Positions 34,348 to 46,245 of a DNA stretch of 64,000 nucleotides are shown one piece after another. Source of the DNA: Hamadaea sp013361475 (lineage in GTDB: Bacteria > Actinomycetota > Actinomycetes > Mycobacteriales > Micromonosporaceae). Where the stretch lies: contig NZ_JBFAHM010000008.1 in the NCBI RefSeq assembly GCF_040654195.1, positions 310,001-374,000 of the forward strand. The letters are read 5' to 3'. Positions within the stretch are counted from its first letter, which is position 1. Every line of letters begins with the position of its first letter. The notes below the pieces were generated by a model, which was given only the letters and a program-made list of their open reading frames with translations, was not told the origin of the DNA and searched no databases. Position numbers and translations under genes: made by a program.

Positions 34348-35742
34348 ATGGGCACGGGGGTGTTGGCGCAGGTGGAGGCGGATGTCGCCGAGCTGCTCGC
34401 TGGTCCCGTGTGGACGTTGTCCGACGCAGAGTTGACCGATGAGGTGCGCCGGGTTTATGCGACGATCCAGCGTTTGTCGGGTCGGTTGGCGGCGTTGATC
34501 GCTACCGCGGACGGGCGTGAGGTTCCGTATAACGCGGGTGCGACGGGGACGGTGAACTGGCTGACGTTTCTGCTGGCGATCCGGGACAGGGACGCTCGTG
34601 CGTGGGTGTCTCTGGCGGCGATGCTGCCCGCTGTTCCCGTGGTGGAGTCCGCGTTGTCTTCCGGGCAGGTCAACGTGGAGCAGGCGCGGGTGATCGCCAA
34701 GACCGTCCACGACCTGCCCTCGGCGGTGGGTGAGGTGGGCAAGGCGAAGGCCGCCGACGCGCTGACGAGGCTGGCTGTCGACGATCGCCTGCGCCCGGAG
34801 GTGTTGGAGAAGCACCGGTCGCAGATCCTGGAGCTGGTCGCACCCGAGATCGCCGAAGAACGCCTGCGCCGGGAGGTGGAACGCGCCGAACGATCGGCGC
34901 ATGATCGGCGTGACTTCACCCTCATCCCTTACGGCGACGGCGAATACCGCGTGCGTGGGGTGCTGGACGCGGAGATGGCTGCGATCGTCCGGACCGCCCT
35001 CGACCCGCTGTCCGCGCCCCGCAAACCCGCCCCGACCGCAGCAGCCACATCCGCATCCCCGTCCGGCGATCGTGCCGGTGCTGGTGCCGCGAGCGGCGAC
35101 GGTGGCACGGCCGGGGAAGGTGTCAGCCGAGGCCTCGCAGTAGGCGCCCGGGTGCTGCCGGGCGAGGCGGATTTGCGTTCGGCCGGTGCGCGGCGGGCTG
35201 ATGCGTTGATCGAGCTGTGCCAGCGGATCCTCAACGCCGCAGAGCTACCCGACAACGGTGGCGAGAAACCGCACCTGACCGTCACCCTGCCCTGGGACGC
35301 CCTGCAAGCCAAAGTCGGCGCCGGCCTGCTCGACACCGGCGACCTACTCACCCCCGAGACGGTGCGACGCCTCGCCTGCGACGCCATGATCATCCCCGCC
35401 GTACTCGGCGGCGACGGCCAAATCCTCGACGTCGGCCGCGCCCGACGCCTCATCGACGGACCACTGCGGCGGGCACTCGTGCTGCGGGACAAGGGATGCG
35501 CCTTCCCCGGATGCGACCGGCCACCCCAGTGGTGCCACGGCCACCACCTCAAAGCCTGGGCAGACGGCGGAAACACCTGCCTGGCCAACAGCGTCCTGCT
35601 CTGCGGCTTCCACCATCGCGAAATCCACCACGGGCACTGGGAAGTACGCATCCGACCCGACGGCTTCCCTGAATTCCTGCCACCCACCTTCATCGACCCG
35701 CAACGAAGGCCCGTCCGCAACACCCTCCACCGAAGATGCTGA
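34348..35742 (+). CDS. DUF222/HNH endonuclease domain protein (13E12 type)
   Basis: A 464-residue protein of the 13E12 repeat family: DUF222 over residues 1-260 (LSDAELTDEVRRVYATIQRL, SGQVNVEQARVIAKTVHDL) then a Pro/Ala-rich hinge and an HNH nuclease region. The HNH part has paired cysteines (GCAFPGCDRPPQWC), HGHHLKAWADGGNT and CGFHHREIHHGHWEV, with the zinc ligands and catalytic His present. Roles of this family are uncertain; copies are often repeated in actinomycete genomes. The sequence following the gene holds decayed HNH copies, so this may be a mobile or recombining element. Confidence 0.9.
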   Translation: MGTGVLAQVEADVAELLAGPVWTLSDAELTDEVRRVYATIQRLSGRLAALIATADGREVPYNAGATGTVNWLTFLLAIRDRDARAWVSLAAMLPAVPVVESALSSGQVNVEQARVIAKTVHDLPSAVGEVGKAKAADALTRLAVDDRLRPEVLEKHRSQILELVAPEIAEERLRREVERAERSAHDRRDFTLIPYGDGEYRVRGVLDAEMAAIVRTALDPLSAPRKPAPTAAATSASPSGDRAGAGAASGDGGTAGEGVSRGLAVGARVLPGEADLRSAGARRADALIELCQRILNAAELPDNGGEKPHLTVTLPWDALQAKVGAGLLDTGDLLTPETVRRLACDAMIIPAVLGGDGQILDVGRARRLIDGPLRRALVLRDKGCAFPGCDRPPQWCHGHHLKAWADGGNTCLANSVLLCGFHHREIHHGHWEVRIRPDGFPEFLPPTFIDPQRRPVRNTLHRRC

Positions 35743-36165
35743 CGCGCTAGCCGCAACGGCGCTATGCGCCCTGCGTATGCGATCTGAGGCCGGGTTGCGG
35801 CGACATTCGCCCTCCCTATGCGCAAAACCGGGCCAGAGCGCACACCCACGGCGAATGATCCCGAGAAACGGGCAGAAATCGCATACCGAGGGCACACCAC
35901 GGCAATTCCTGCGCCGACCCGCTCCCAAGGCCCGTCCACAACACCTCCACCGAAGATGCTGAACGACGGAGCCGGCGACACGTGCGGCCGACCGCGGCAC
36001 GGTCGCAACATGCGCCCGCCATCTGCGATCTGAGGTGGATCCAGGCCGACAAGCGCCCTGCATATGCGCGTATCGGCCCGCAGACGCACATCCCCGGTAC
36101 TCGATCTTGCGATTCGGTCCGAAATCGCAAACCACGGGCACACAGCCCAGACCGCTCCCGCTTCG
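35706..36165 (+). repeat. Diverged tandem duplication of the HNH gene's 3' end and flank
   Basis: The last 37 bases of the HNH gene and what follows (35706-35926) recur, with drift, from 35927. Landmarks repeated are AAGGCCCGTCCGCAACACCC versus AAGGCCCGTCCACAACACC, CCACCGAAGATGCTGA, TGCGATCTGAGG (35778 and 36024), and GAAATCGCA (35875 and 36121). The offset is 221 bp at the start and 246 bp later, due to indels. The 542-base stretch between the HNH and HEAT genes has no intact gene. Confidence 0.8.
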
Positions 36166-36275
36166 TCATCGACGATCGCTGCGCGACGCGCTTGTCTTGC
36201 GCGACAAGGGTTGTACTCGATGCTTCTGTGTGCGAGACAGCCTTGATCGAGACTGGGAAGTCCTGGTGTGCCAGC
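36150..36275 (+). pseudogene. Remnant of a second HNH endonuclease gene
   Basis: In one frame this region reads RDALVLRDKGCTRC and then RDWEVLV, matching RRALVLRDKGCAFPGC and HGHWEV of the intact HNH gene (35460-35650), with the HNH centre deleted between. It is thus the remains of another 13E12-type copy, and supports a repeated, decaying array here. Confidence 0.75.
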
Positions 36276-36284
36276 ATCAACCCC

Positions 36285-37008
36285 ATGATGGCGCCGCTTG
36301 ACGAGCAGTTTCACCGGGCTTTGCTCGCCTGGCGGGCTGAACCCCACGACGGTGACACGGTCGACGAGCGCCTGGTGCGGATCGTCCGGCCAAATCCGTA
36401 ATCCGCCGTGGAGCTGGCTCGCGGTCATCTGACTGCTGTGCAAATTGACGTTCAGGCCGTCGCGTACCAGTTGCCGGCCGTCGCGGCAGAGCTGGGAGAC
36501 CAGCAGGTACGCACGGACGTCGCCAGCCTGGTCCTTGAAGCGTACGAGGACGAGCGCGAGCGCGATCCTGACGTCCTCGTCGGCGTCGTCCGGGCACTGA
36601 GCAGTGCTCAGGACCCGCGTGGCCTGCCCGTACTCACCGCGTTGGCGGCTCATCCCGACGCGGGGGTGCGATTCCAAGTCGCGGCGGATCTGCCGATGAT
36701 CATGGGAGGTCCGCCTGAGCCGGACGGCGTGACGGCCTTGATCGCCCTCACCGCCGACCCGGATCCGCAGATCCGAGGCAGTAGCGGCACTCGCTCGACG
36801 CCGAGATGCCGGGATACGCCCGTTCGTTGCCGATCTCTTGTCACAGCCATCGGTCGGTACGCTGATCTTCGAGGCCGCGGCACACCTCAAGGACCCCGCG
36901 TTGCTACCGCTGTTGCGAAGGTTCGACGTCGCAGAGGACGACGTGCGCGCTGCGATCGAAACGTGCGACCCGGGTGGCTCGGCTGGGTCAGGGGTGGCGA
37001 TTCCCTGA
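36285..37008 (+). pseudogene. Disrupted HEAT-repeat protein gene
   Basis: Two frames join to one HEAT-repeat protein of about 240 residues. From the ATG at 36285 the frame reads DEQFHRALLAWRAEPHDGDT, hits TAA at 36399, then continues in the same frame (ELARGHLTAVQIDVQAVAYQ, VLVGVVRALSSAQDP, VRFQVAADLP) to near 36777. There a frameshift moves to another frame that gives VAALARRRDAGIRPFVADLL and LIFEAAAHLKDPALLPLLRR, ending at TGA 37006-37008. HEAT repeats make alpha-solenoid binding surfaces. One nonsense and one frameshift suggest decay beside the HNH remnants. A GTG at 36408 could still make a shorter product. Confidence 0.75.
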
Positions 37009-37028
37009 CCCAGCGCTGAAGAAGGCGC

Positions 37029-38126
37029 TCAGCGGAGGCTTCGGGCCAGGACTCCGATGTCGGCCTGGTCGGTGAAGAGCCCGTCGATCCCCGTACGCAG
37101 GAAGGCCACCTGCTCGTCGAGCGCCTTGCCGTATGCGTTGGGGTCGGCGCCGACCCGGTAGTCGGCCGGCAGGAACTGGTTCTCCGCCCGGAACGTGTAG
37201 GGGTGGACGACCAGCCCGGCGGCGTGCGCGTCGGCCACCAACGATGTGGGGGCGGCGAGCGTGCCGTCGGCGTTGCGGGGGATCACGAGGGACTTGTCCG
37301 GGCCGATGCCGTCGGCGAACACGGCCAGCTCGGCGAGCCCGGCCGGGCTCAGGTACGCCTTGTACGTCTTCGGATCGGCGAACGGCGTACCACCGGCACT
37401 GGCGAGGAAGACCAGCGGTACGCGGATGCCGAGCTTCTCGCGGAGGTCGCGGAGGTTGGCCGCCTCGAAGGACTGGACGAAGACCGGCGCGGAGCGGCGG
37501 TCGAGACCGTGCTTGCGCAGCGCCTGGACCAGCGGGGCCTCCAGGGCGAGACCGGCGGCCCGGAAGTAGGTGGGGTGTTTGGTCTCCGGGTAGACGCCGA
37601 TTTCGCGGCCCAGCTCGCGGCTGAGCCGCTCGCGGAGCTGGAGCACCTCCTCGAAGGTGGGGACCTCGAAGAGTCCGTTGTAGAGGGTGTTGCGCTGCCG
37701 CACCGCCGGGAGCCGCTCCACCGCGCGCAGGGTCTTCAGCTCCGCGAGGGTGAAGTCCTCGGTGAACCAGCCGGTCACCGACGCTCCGTCGAGCTGTTTG
37801 GTGGTCCGGCGGCCCGCGAACTCGGCATGGTCCGCCACGTTCGTCGTGCCGGAGATCTCGTTCTCGTGCCGGGCGACCAGTACTCCGTCCTTCGTGGACA
37901 CGAGGTCCGGCTCGATGTAGTCGGCGCCCATCCGGGCCGCCAGCTCGTACGAGGCCAATGTGTGCTCGGGCCGGTAGCCGCTGGCCCCGCGATGTCCGAT
38001 CACCAGCGGGCCGTGCCGCCCCGGCCGGTCCGACGCGACGGCCGGAGCCGCCGCCAGGAGGGGCGCGGCTCCGGCCGCCATCGCACTCATCTTCAACAAA
38101 CTACGCCTGTCAGCCATGCGGCTCAT
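37029..38126 (-). CDS. Secreted glycerophosphodiester phosphodiesterase
   Basis: A 365-residue GlpQ-type enzyme that cleaves glycerophosphodiesters to glycerol-3-phosphate and an alcohol. The N-terminus has a twin-arginine signal (DRRSLLK, then a hydrophobic Ala/Leu stretch ending in AVASDRPG), so it is likely exported folded by Tat. Catalytic motifs: IGHRGASGYRPEHTLASYEL (HRG), MGADYIEPDL (Glu-x-Asp), VARHENEI and IGVYPETKHP. An alternative ATG start 9 bases later gives MADRRSLLK. It may recover phosphate from lipids or teichoic acids. Confidence 0.93.
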   Translation of the reverse strand: MSRMADRRSLLKMSAMAAGAAPLLAAAPAVASDRPGRHGPLVIGHRGASGYRPEHTLASYELAARMGADYIEPDLVSTKDGVLVARHENEISGTTNVADHAEFAGRRTTKQLDGASVTGWFTEDFTLAELKTLRAVERLPAVRQRNTLYNGLFEVPTFEEVLQLRERLSRELGREIGVYPETKHPTYFRAAGLALEAPLVQALRKHGLDRRSAPVFVQSFEAANLRDLREKLGIRVPLVFLASAGGTPFADPKTYKAYLSPAGLAELAVFADGIGPDKSLVIPRNADGTLAAPTSLVADAHAAGLVVHPYTFRAENQFLPADYRVGADPNAYGKALDEQVAFLRTGIDGLFTDQADIGVLARSLR

Positions 38127-38187
38127 TCGAGACGATCTAGGGATACGCCGAAAGGCGTGGACCTGACCGGCAGGCGAACATCGGGGC

Positions 38188-38730
38188 CTACTGAAGCACC
38201 TGGGTGGGCGGCTCGCTGGGCGGGGCCGGCGGGGTGTGCCGGGCGCTGAAGTCCGGCAGGGTGCCGCCGAGCGACAGGAAGATCCGGAGGGCGGCGTACG
38301 CGACGAGGGCGGCGACCCCCAGCTCGGCCAGGCCCATCACGAGATGTTCCAAGGCACCGAACGCCGAGCGGGCGCTGTTGACGTAGTCGAAGGTCCGGCC
38401 GAGGCCGAGCAGGAACGAGACGAGGCCGAAGAAGAGCACCACGACGTACTCGACCAACGCGATGGCCGCCATGAGTTTGCCGGCCGCCAGGACCGGCGTG
38501 ATCTGCGTAGCGATGAGCAGCGCCAGCAGCGGCAGCACGATCGTGTAGAGCGTGACGAAACCGGCCGAGGCCGACCGGGAGCTGAACGTGCTGTCCGGCG
38601 ACGGCAGCAGCCAGCCGAAGAAGGTGAAGAACAGGTGCAGGGCGACGTAGCCCAGCAACACCCAGGCGAACAACGGCCGCAACGCCTTCACGGCACTGCC
38701 CGGGGAGGAGGGAACCGAGGGGGTGGTCAT
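38188..38730 (-). CDS. Four-helix membrane protein of unknown family
   Basis: A 180-residue protein with about four predicted membrane helices (roughly residues 16-35, 52-74, 82-103 and 119-140), short loops and a Pro-rich C-terminal tail. The ATG at 38730 is chosen because the upstream open frame is Arg/Cys-rich and unlike a membrane protein; the following PSVPSSPGSAVKALRP leads into the first helix. I do not recognise the family. It lies in the same orientation as the diesterase gene, 61 bases upstream of it. Confidence 0.7.
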   Translation of the reverse strand: MTTPSVPSSPGSAVKALRPLFAWVLLGYVALHLFFTFFGWLLPSPDSTFSSRSASAGFVTLYTIVLPLLALLIATQITPVLAAGKLMAAIALVEYVVVLFFGLVSFLLGLGRTFDYVNSARSAFGALEHLVMGLAELGVAALVAYAALRIFLSLGGTLPDFSARHTPPAPPSEPPTQVLQ

Positions 38731-38785
38731 GGGCGTAATGAATATCGCCCGGCGCCCCTTCTCGCAACAGCTAGCGGAAACTGCT

Positions 38786-38815
38786 CGGCCGGTGCGACGG
38801 GCGCCGCACCGGCCG
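38786..38815 (-). terminator. Hairpin terminator after chitinase
   Basis: An 11-bp perfect stem (CGGCCGGTGCG and CGCACCGGCCG) with an 8-nt loop, 28 bases past the chitinase stop on the minus strand. There is no T tract, so it is an actinomycete-style terminator. Confidence 0.6.
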
Positions 38816-38842
38816 AACTTCACCTCGACTGAGCCCTGGTTA

Positions 38843-40627
<1,785 letters not shown>

Positions 40628-40691
40628 CTGATGTGCCACCTGCCTGGGGGAATGGGGACAGATTCACATGGATCGGGGTAACCCTCAGGCA

Positions 40692-40720
40692 AAGATAAAT
40701 TAAAGTCCCCTAACAGTAAA
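40692..40720 (-). promoter_or_regulatory. Candidate chitinase promoter
   Basis: On the minus strand TTTACT and TATCTT are spaced by exactly 17 bases, fitting a vegetative-type promoter 65 bases before the chitinase start. The GTTAGGGGACTTTAA within it is AT-rich for this genome and may be an operator. Confidence 0.4.
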
Positions 40721-40832
40721 GAGACCTTCCAGTGATCGCTGTGCCAACGCTGGCATCGGTCGGGCGAACTCCCGAGTGCGCCGGCGGTGGCTGAGTCGCC
40801 GATGAACCCGGGAGTCCGGGTGACGTCGCAGG

Positions 40833-41198
40833 TCAGCGCGTGACGATCTGCGGCGAGACCGATGTGAGCGTCTCCGCCACCGAGGCGATCACGTGTTCCG
40901 GTACGCCGAGTTCCTCGAGCACCGCGACGAGGTGCCCGCCGACCTTCGCGTACGTCTGGGAGTCGATGGCCAGGTGCGAATGCGCCTCGCCCAGGTCCCG
41001 TCCCGTGTAGCTGCTCGGTCCGCCGAGGACCATGGAGAGCAGGTCGACCTGATGCCGCTTCAGGTTGCCCAGGTCCACGCCGCTGAAGAAGCCGGCGAGC
41101 TCGGGATCGGCGACCAGCCGGTCGTAGAAGCGGCGGACCGCCTCGCGGACCGCCGGAGTTCCGCCGATCAGTTCGAAGTGGGTCACGACAGCAGTCAT
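40833..41198 (-). CDS. glbN: Truncated hemoglobin, group I-like
   Basis: A 121-residue heme protein of the 2-on-2 globin fold, linked in actinobacteria to nitric-oxide or oxygen handling. Features: FELIGGTPAVREAVRRFYDR (B-helix Tyr in FYDR), VDLLSMVLGGPSSYTGRDL, and the proximal His in EAHSHLAI, followed by LEELGVPEHV. The ATG at 41198 follows GGGAGG. It is in the same orientation as acnA and starts 197 bases beyond its stop; the acnA terminator lies between. Confidence 0.9.
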   Translation of the reverse strand: MTAVVTHFELIGGTPAVREAVRRFYDRLVADPELAGFFSGVDLGNLKRHQVDLLSMVLGGPSSYTGRDLGEAHSHLAIDSQTYAKVGGHLVAVLEELGVPEHVIASVAETLTSVSPQIVTR

Positions 41199-41337
41199 GA
41201 GAACCTCCCGCCCATGCCGCCCTGACACGACGATTGGGTGATGGTTCTGCGACGTTCCCGCACGTCGTGCCATCCATTTATGCACTTGACTATAGAGATT
41301 GATCGAGCTACTGGGAAGTGGTTCCGCCCACCAAAAA

Positions 41338-41369
41338 CACGGAGGGCAACCGCGTGGTCGCCCTCCGTG
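41338..41369 (-). terminator. Intrinsic terminator after acnA
   Basis: A 10-bp perfect stem (CACGGAGGGC and GCCCTCCGTG) 26 bases past the acnA stop on the minus strand, followed by TTTTT. This is a textbook rho-independent terminator. Confidence 0.88.
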
Positions 41370-41394
41370 CAATTTGCAGATCGCCGGGTGGCGG

Positions 41395-44139
<2,745 letters not shown>

Positions 44140-44258
44140 CGTCTTGCTCCTTTAAGTCACACCATCCACTGGGCACAAGTCTTTCGCACACCGGGCCGAC
44201 CGGGGGCGGTTAGGGCGGACTAACCCCACGGCGCGGCCCACCACGGCATGCCGACAAT

Positions 44259-44280
44259 GCATACCGTACGTCCGTCTTGT
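44259..44280. promoter_or_regulatory. Candidate AcnR operator upstream of acnA
   Basis: GCATACCGTACGTCCGTCTT plus GT matches the palindrome at 32648-32669 in 17 of 22 bases, including CCGTACGT and CTTG. It lies 120 bases upstream of the acnA start and 33 bases upstream of the divergent VOC gene. Confidence 0.5.
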
Positions 44281-44312
44281 TTTTTTGGCAACCTCATCTT
44301 ATCGTCTGGATC

Positions 44313-44672
44313 ATGCTGCATCACGTTCAGATCGCCTGTCCGCGCGACAGCGAAGAGGCCCTCCGGTCCTACTACGTGGGTGTGCTCGGGATGACCGAGA
44401 AGCCGAAGCCGCCGTTGCTGGCCGTCCGGGGCGGCTGCTGGTTCGTCGACGCCGAGGGGGCCGAGCTGCACCTCGGGGTGGAAGACGACTTCCGGCCGGC
44501 CCGCAAGGCCCACCCCGCCCTCACCTGCGCCGACCTCGACGGACTGGCCGCCCGGCTCACCGCGGCGGGCTACCCCGTCGTGTGGGCCGACCCCGCCGAG
44601 CAGCCGGGCCTACGGCGGTTCCACACCAACGACTGCCACGGGAACCGGATCGAGTTCGTGACGGCCGAATAG
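44313..44672 (+). CDS. VOC-family (glyoxalase-like) protein
   Basis: A 119-residue vicinal-oxygen-chelate fold protein: HHVQIACPRDSEEALRSYYV at the start, GGCWFVDAEGAELHLGVEDD in the middle, and the C-terminal NDCHGNRIEFVTAE carrying a metal-binding Glu. Members include glyoxalase I, dioxygenases and drug-resistance proteins, and the metal-ligand set here (His near the N-terminus, His in ELHLG, Glu in RIEF) is consistent with a metalloenzyme. The ATG at 44313 is preferred because the residues before it do not fit the fold. Confidence 0.85.
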   Translation: MLHHVQIACPRDSEEALRSYYVGVLGMTEKPKPPLLAVRGGCWFVDAEGAELHLGVEDDFRPARKAHPALTCADLDGLAARLTAAGYPVVWADPAEQPGLRRFHTNDCHGNRIEFVTAE

Positions 44673-44736
44673 CCGATCGTCCCCGGCCTGGGCTGAGCTC
44701 TAGACTGCCGTCCGCAGACTTTTGGGGAGGAGTTTC

Positions 44737-45660
44737 ATGACAAGCGGGGGAGCCTCTCGGACGGGCCGCCAGGCGTACGCGCGGCGGCGATGGCTGCTGG
44801 CGGGTGTGACGGCCGCGGCGGTGCTGATGGGACTGGCGGGCTGCGGCCTGCCCAGCGGGGTCGACGGGAAGCTGGCCAACGAGTGGTCGATGCCGCCCGC
44901 GGCCCAGGAGGTCCAGGCGAAGGTCGGCGACTGCCGATCCGCCACGCAGGAGCAGGTCAACCCGGTCACCGAGACGATGGTGCCGTGCAGCGGCACGCAC
45001 AACCGGGAAATCGTGTACATCGGCGAGTTCACCGGCGCCTCCGCCGCGCTCAGCTCGCCGCCGACGCTGCAGAAGAACGCGACCGGCGCGGCGGCCGCCG
45101 CCCAGGCCGAGGCGTACGCCGAATGCAGCAAGCAGGCCAGCGCATACGTCGGGCATGCCTGGTACGACGTGCGGCTGGACCTCAACGTCGTGCTGCCGAA
45201 CAGCACCGCCTGGGCGGCCGGGCGCAAGTGGTACCGCTGCGAACTCCAGCAGGTCGACTGGTACTCCTTCGACGACGAGACCCGTGAAGGCAGCCTGAAG
45301 GACTTCACCTACCCGATCAGGTGCATGAACTTCGCCAACGACGAGTCCCGGGAGGTCGGCTGCGCCACCAAGCACAACGGCGAGTACGTCGGCACCTTCA
45401 CCGCGCTCAGCCAGACCCGGCCGAAGACCTCCGCGCAGTACGCCGCGTACCACACGAAGTGCCGCTCGCTGGCCGCGCCGTATCTCGGCGTGACCGTCGC
45501 CCAGGTGCGCTACCTCACTGGCACCTACGTCTGGTTCTCCTACAACGAGGACTACGCCGCCTCCGGCCGCCAGGACGTCCACTGCTTCCTCTGGTACGGC
45601 GAGACGAAGTCGATGACCGGCACCGCCAAGGGCAAGCGCGGCACCAACCTGCCCAAGTAA
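44737..45660 (+). CDS. Septum-formation-family lipoprotein, paralogue 1
   Basis: A 307-residue secreted lipoprotein with a Lys/Arg-rich start, hydrophobic core and a lipobox ending LAGC (about residue 35). The mature part has two similar halves with Cys-rich DCR-x-PCSGTHNREIVYIGEF and CMNF-x-GCATKHNGEYVGTF motifs, as in the Septum_form family. That family is implicated in septation in actinobacteria; exact role is unknown. Paralogue at 50710-51594 has the same layout. A CTAGACTGCC element lies 38 bases before the start. Confidence 0.87.
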   Translation: MTSGGASRTGRQAYARRRWLLAGVTAAAVLMGLAGCGLPSGVDGKLANEWSMPPAAQEVQAKVGDCRSATQEQVNPVTETMVPCSGTHNREIVYIGEFTGASAALSSPPTLQKNATGAAAAAQAEAYAECSKQASAYVGHAWYDVRLDLNVVLPNSTAWAAGRKWYRCELQQVDWYSFDDETREGSLKDFTYPIRCMNFANDESREVGCATKHNGEYVGTFTALSQTRPKTSAQYAAYHTKCRSLAAPYLGVTVAQVRYLTGTYVWFSYNEDYAASGRQDVHCFLWYGETKSMTGTAKGKRGTNLPK

Positions 45661-45709
45661 CGCCCCGGGAGCGGATCATCGGACCTGCCGGCGAGATAGG
45701 CTCGCCGGC

Positions 45710-46198
45710 ATGTCCGTCTTCGACATCGAGATCTCTTCCCTGGCCGGGCAGCCCGGCGAGCTGGCCCGCCACCGCGGCAAGCCGGCCCTGATCGTCAACG
45801 TGGCCTCCCGGTGCGGGCTCACCCCGCAGTACGCCGGGCTCGAGCGCATCGCGGCCGGCACTCCCGGGCTGACCGTCATCGGGGTGCCCTGCAACCAGTT
45901 CGGCGGCCAGGAGCCGGGGACCGCCGAGGAGATCGCTGAGTTCTGCTCGGCGACCTACGGCGTCACCTTCCCGATGACCGAGAAGGTCGAGGTCAACGGG
46001 GACGGCCGGCACCCGCTCTACGACCAGCTGACCCGGGTCGCCGACGCCGAGGGGCACGTCGGCGACATCCGCTGGAACTTCGAGAAGTTCCTCGTCGACG
46101 CGGACGGCACGGTCGTCGCCCGATTCAGCCCGCGGGTCGAGCCCGAGGCGCCCGAGCTGGTCGCGGCCATCGACAAACTGGTCTCCGCGGCCACCTGA
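45710..46198 (+). CDS. Glutathione peroxidase-family thiol peroxidase
   Basis: A 162-residue peroxidase. It has NVASRCGLTPQYAGL with Cys where vertebrate enzymes carry selenocysteine, then VIGVPCNQFGGQEPG and RWNFEKFLVD (the Gln and Trp of the catalytic tetrad). Actinobacteria lack glutathione, so the reductant is probably thioredoxin or mycothiol. No resolving Cys is assigned. A perfect 10-bp hairpin (45686-45710) ends at the A of the start codon, so no free ribosome-binding site is visible upstream; this may affect expression. Confidence 0.92.
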   Translation: MSVFDIEISSLAGQPGELARHRGKPALIVNVASRCGLTPQYAGLERIAAGTPGLTVIGVPCNQFGGQEPGTAEEIAEFCSATYGVTFPMTEKVEVNGDGRHPLYDQLTRVADAEGHVGDIRWNFEKFLVDADGTVVARFSPRVEPEAPELVAAIDKLVSAAT

Positions 46199-46205
46199 CC
46201 GATTC

Positions 46206-46239
46206 GCTCGGTGCCGGCGCAGGACGGCCGGCACCGAGC
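46206..46239. terminator. Hairpin terminator between converging genes
   Basis: A 12-bp perfect stem (GCTCGGTGCCGG and CCGGCACCGAGC) with a 10-nt loop, sited between the gpx stop and the end of the convergent glycosidase gene. It can serve both. Confidence 0.8.
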
Positions 46240-46245
46240 GCTGCT

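Noticed and set aside
40733..40770. Hairpin or DasR-type operator in the chitinase upstream region
   Set aside because: TGCCAACGCTGGCA is a short palindrome only, and no good match to the DasR consensus was found.
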